Positions 60,859 to 64,000 of a stretch of 64,000 bases of DNA are shown piece by piece; positions within the stretch are counted from its first letter, which is position 1; every line of letters starts with the position of its first letter. The stretch comes from Malania oleifera (Eukaryota > Streptophyta > Magnoliopsida > Santalales > Ximeniaceae). The position numbers were made by a program, and so were the translations under genes. The notes below the pieces were generated by a model. It did no database searches. It was not told the origin of the DNA and was given only the letters and a program-made list of their open reading frames with translations. The stretch covers positions 63,109,540 through 63,173,539 of the forward strand of contig NC_080419.1 in the NCBI RefSeq assembly GCF_029873635.1, read 5' to 3'.

Positions 60859-60957
60859 GATATGATATGTGGGGAATTGGCCCTTAGTTTAAATTAGCCA
60901 AAAAGTTTTAAAACCCAATTTACCTCCCTCTTAAGATCACACCAATTCCAAAAAGTT

Positions 60958-61773
60958 GGCCGACCGACCTAATAAGCCTAGTCAATCGGAACGTGTATAT
61001 GTCCAAAATGTGATTTTGCAAAGGGCTCGGCTAACCTGCTCTTGAAGCTCAGTTTACTAGCCTTTATACAAAGGTTCCTGGCAGACCGAAGCTTGCGAAT
61101 TAGAAAATCGCCTTGGGTGAGTCAACCATACCTCTCGGGTTCAGGGCATTTTGAGGCTCCAACGATTAGATTTTTTGAAAATAAAATCATATTTTATTCC
61201 CCAACGGTCAGTTAATGGCTATAACTTGTTTTTGCCTATAAGTATCAACCCTAAACAGTTGGAGAAGGTTGGAGAATCACTTTGAAACTTTATTTGAAAA
61301 TCTTTTAATTTTCCCTCTTATTTTATACTCTTCTTGAGCATCAAGTTCACTTTTCTCCTACACTTTTATTTTGAAAATATTTTTGGAGAACATTTTTAAA
61401 GAGTTTCTTGAACAAAAAAAAAAAAAAGGCTTGAGCTTATAACCACTCATATATTTTTCTTGAGAGCCTTTTTATTCTTGAGGTATTCCAAAGTTCATAT
61501 TTATCCTACTCTTCATTTTGAAAATATTTTCTGGAGAAAATATTTTGAGTTATTCTTGAAGAGTCTTGAGCATATATCAATTCATATATATTGCTTGAAT
61601 GACTTCTTATTTTTGTGATATTTTCAACGATCAAGTTTCTCCTATTTTCATTTTGAAAATCTTTTTGGAGAAAAACTTGTGAGTTACAAAAGAGCTTTGA
61701 GCATATATTCATTGATATATATTTACTTGAAAAGTTTTTTGAGAAAAGTTAAAGCATATATTCACACTTATAT
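60958..61773 (+). mobile_element. Copia LTR no. 1, continuation
   Basis: Begins ggccgaccgacctaataagc with an array to about 61126 (agtcaatcgg, ctcggctaacc, gcagaccgaa), then CTATAAGT at 61236 and repeated 'tttgaaaatatttttggaga' segments. Cut off at 61774 by a Tat-type LTR. Confidence 0.65.
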
Positions 61774-63579
61774 TGTAGACACTCCATTTTGTCCGGTCAA
61801 ATATAACAAAGGCGTTATTATTACCCTTAACAAGAACATAACAAAAAAAGAAGAAACAAAAAGCACAAAACACAAAAATAAAAAAAAAGCAAAAAAGAAT
61901 AGAGAACAACCTATAAAAAGGCTCTAAGGCAACAGGGGGAAGGAGGTCACTGTTCATTCGTCACTCCATGCGGATCCCAACCTGTCTCCAGCTCTTCTCT
62001 CATCTCTCCATCTCCTATCTCTCGCCGTCTCCTTTCTTGCATGCCCCACAGAACCACCACCGGCTCCTCCTCACTAGCACGACCTCTCAAGGCTCTCCAT
62101 TTTTCCATCCTCACTGATATGATTCTCCCACTCACCAGGGTTTGGGGGGGAGGGGGGGGGGGGGGGTGGCGCTCTCGGCCTCTTATCCATATGCAGATTG
62201 TCCTCACCATTCATCCGCGACTCTCACACCCTTGCAGATGAAGCTACCCTACGGTTGTCTTGCATCTAGTTCCGACAATCCCTATTGCCCTGATTATCCT
62301 TTACAGCGCCACTATCATCTTCAGCATCTCACTCTCTGATTCACCATCACCCTCACGATCTCCTAGCTCACTCCCAGGTTCTCACCTGAGCTAAATCCTC
62401 GGACTTTCCCACTCTTCGTCATCTCTCTCGCCCTTGATATTCTATAAGGCTATCTCCCGAGCTCCATCTCCATGCTAGCCCATCTCTCTCGCCGCACCAC
62501 CATCACCCACGCGATCCATACTCTCCGGTCTTCCTCTATGTCACCATCACTCATTCTCCGATGTCGTCTCTCACTCTCACTCTCTCGCTGGCAAACACCA
62601 CCTTAGCTACGACCACTCACAACCACGGTTCCTCACGACCAGACTAGAGCACCCCGTGACCACCTGCTATTCACCACCGTGGATCATCAGAGCCTTTACC
62701 AATACTCAAGATCTCCATAGCCACTACAATTTATGGCTTCATTATTAAGCATTATCACGGTTTGTTTGAATCTATTCCTATGGTCCATGATTTCTTTCAT
62801 ATCTAGCTTCTCTTTCCCCAAGACATTTCAAACTTTTGGTTGTGTTCACTTCACTGTGAACCTTTGCATCAGTTGTTCCTGTGCGAACGTTCAAGAGAGG
62901 AAGAATCGACCTACAACACTATTGTTTCTGATTGCTATTTTGGGTTTTCGGATTTCTCCTCTGGTTGTTGTTATTGCGAAATCTGATTTGCAGGAAAGAT
63001 GTTTGATGAAATGCCATAAAGAGATGCAGCTTCTTGGAGTGATTATTAAGCTGGAATATGTGAAGACGCAACACCCAATGTTACACACACAACACACACC
63101 TTAACTCTTATGCTAATTCATACTAATTTGCATACTAACCCATATGCTAACTTGTTTGCTAACTATTACTAACTTGTATACTAACCCATTTACTTATTTG
63201 TATACTAACTCTTACTAACTTGTATACTAACTCATTTACTAACTTGTATACTAACTCACTTACTAACTTGTACACTAACTCTTACTAACTTATGTACTAA
63301 CACTTTCTAACTTGTATACTAACTCATTTACTTACTTGTACGCTAACTCTTACTAAAATATATGCTAACTCTTACTAAAATATATGCTAACTCTTACTAA
63401 TTCATGCTAACTCCTATGCTAACTTTATCTACACACTTTCACACACCATTTCACACATTTTACACACACTTTACTCACACACTATGTATGCATATTTCAT
63501 TTATACACACTTGTCCACACACATTTACACACATATCTCTCACACACATTTACACACCCGTCTTACACACATTTGTCCA
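61774..63579 (+). mobile_element. Tat-type gypsy LTR, 3'-truncated
   Basis: Starts TGTAGACACTCCATTTTGTC. It parallels the 42037-45049 LTR throughout: TATA-like 'cctataaaaagg' (61910), G-rich run (62146-62166), a shared coding-like stretch (62870-63060), the TACTAAC array, and a CA-rich tract. It ends at 63579, about 1.2 kb short of the other copy, where a copia LTR starts. Confidence 0.8.
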
Positions 63580-63592
63580 TGTTGGCCGTATA
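63066..63592 (+). repeat. TACTAAC array and AG-free tract, second copy
   Basis: On the plus (sense) strand there are 12 TACTAAC heptamers between about 63130 and 63345, then a CA/T-rich tract. No AG dinucleotide occurs from 63066 to 63592 (527 nt); the last AG before it is at 63064 and the next at 63593, the latter already in the copia LTR. Confidence 0.9.
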
Positions 63593-64000
63593 AGGTCTAA
63601 CATCTTGTTTTGATACTAACAAATAAGTAGAACTTAACATGCTTTGTTTAAGTGATGTATTTTTAGAATTCAATGATGAATACAAGGTTAAAAAATTCAT
63701 GAAAGCTTATATTTCAAATAAAGGTAATTTATATTAAGTTTGAAGCATGGATTCAAAAATGGATTTAAAGATAAAACTTGAAGATCATGAGAGCATTAGA
63801 ATTAAAGAGAATTTGATGAAAGCTTAAAGAAAATGAAGCAAGCATAAAAACCTTTAGGAATTTAAGAATTGAAAATTTGAAAGAGTTTATAGGAAATTCA
63901 TGTAAGTACTTCAAATAATTTCAATAAGAATACATGAAACTCTTAGGTTAATTTATTGGACCTAAATACCTTGTAACATACTTGGAAAATATTTTTATAT
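63580..64000 (+). mobile_element. Copia LTR start, runs off the window
   Basis: TGTTGGCCGTATAAGGTC followed by 'cttgttttgatactaacaaa' is the LTR start signature. It is inserted in or truncates the Tat-type LTR. The remainder is off-window. Confidence 0.75.

Larger units (their letters stand above)
55024..60957 (+). mobile_element. Copia LTR no. 2, split by two nested LTRs
   Basis: Starts TGTTGGATTTTTGAGTCTAA. Pieces 55024-55511, 57411-58918 and 60859-60957 join in order: start, motif array (55427-55511 + 57449-57734), TATAAATA at 57851, the conserved block 'gtggggatgtaggctggttt' at about 58693, and the end 'acccaatttacctccctctt' at 60913. Summed length about 2.1 kb, a normal LTR. GGCCG at 55019-55023 and 60958-60962 looks like its target duplication; its 3' terminus is not CA. 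Confidence 0.75.

Overview
The window is plant nuclear DNA, most likely from an angiosperm (probably eudicot) with a large, retrotransposon-rich genome. I cannot name the species. The evidence is one GT-AG-interrupted protein-coding gene whose product resembles the plant U11/U12-35K minor-spliceosome protein, embedded in Ty3/gypsy, Ty1/copia, L1, RTE, SINE and DNA-transposon remnants. There are no bacterial-type operons, CRISPR arrays or phage genes.

Layout. 1-7172: minus-strand Ty3/gypsy element (chromovirus, Tekay/Del-like) with decayed gag-pol, initiator-Met-tRNA primer site and a 2.7 kb 5' LTR; its 3' part lies off-window. 7173-9634: plus-strand copia-type LTR piece, then a second gypsy LTR piece. 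10074-34489: the only convincing host gene, an SNRNP35 (U11/U12 snRNP 35 kDa) homologue of 8 coding exons (762 nt, 253 aa) spread over 24.4 kb. Introns 2, 3 (13.6 kb), 4 (6.1 kb) and 6 are filled by RTE and L1 LINE pieces in both orientations, two tRNA-type SINEs, a hAT-type element with an 8-bp target duplication, a larger terminal-inverted-repeat element and a 5S rRNA retrocopy with a 16-bp target duplication. 34490-64000: intergenic LTR-retrotransposon nest. It holds a Tat-like LTR, copia LTR and gag remnants, a 3.0 kb Tat-type 3' LTR with a 46-bp tandem-repeat 3' UTR, a Sirevirus-like copia 3' half with an extra ORF, a Tekay-like LTR, and a cluster of mutually nested copia LTRs (54617-61773) cut by another Tat-type LTR.

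The most interesting non-gene signals are these. (1) A roughly 515-527 nt AG-free tract carrying 12-13 TACTAAC heptamers occurs in both Tat-type LTR copies, on the sense strand. (2) Irregular arrays of short palindromes (GGTCGACC or GTCGCCTG cores) sit about 90-200 bp upstream of TATA boxes in at least seven LTRs. In one element a second such array sits upstream of the extra ORF, which also has a gene-like 5' leader. (3) The 5S rRNA retrocopy in intron 6. (4) The gypsy pol is broken mostly by TAG codons where the family usually has Gln or Trp, consistent with decay of methylated cytosines.

The host gene works alone here; the transposable elements show no sign of forming a shared pathway. All exon joins were derived by hand from splice sites, phase and resemblance to the U11/U12-35K family, without transcript evidence.
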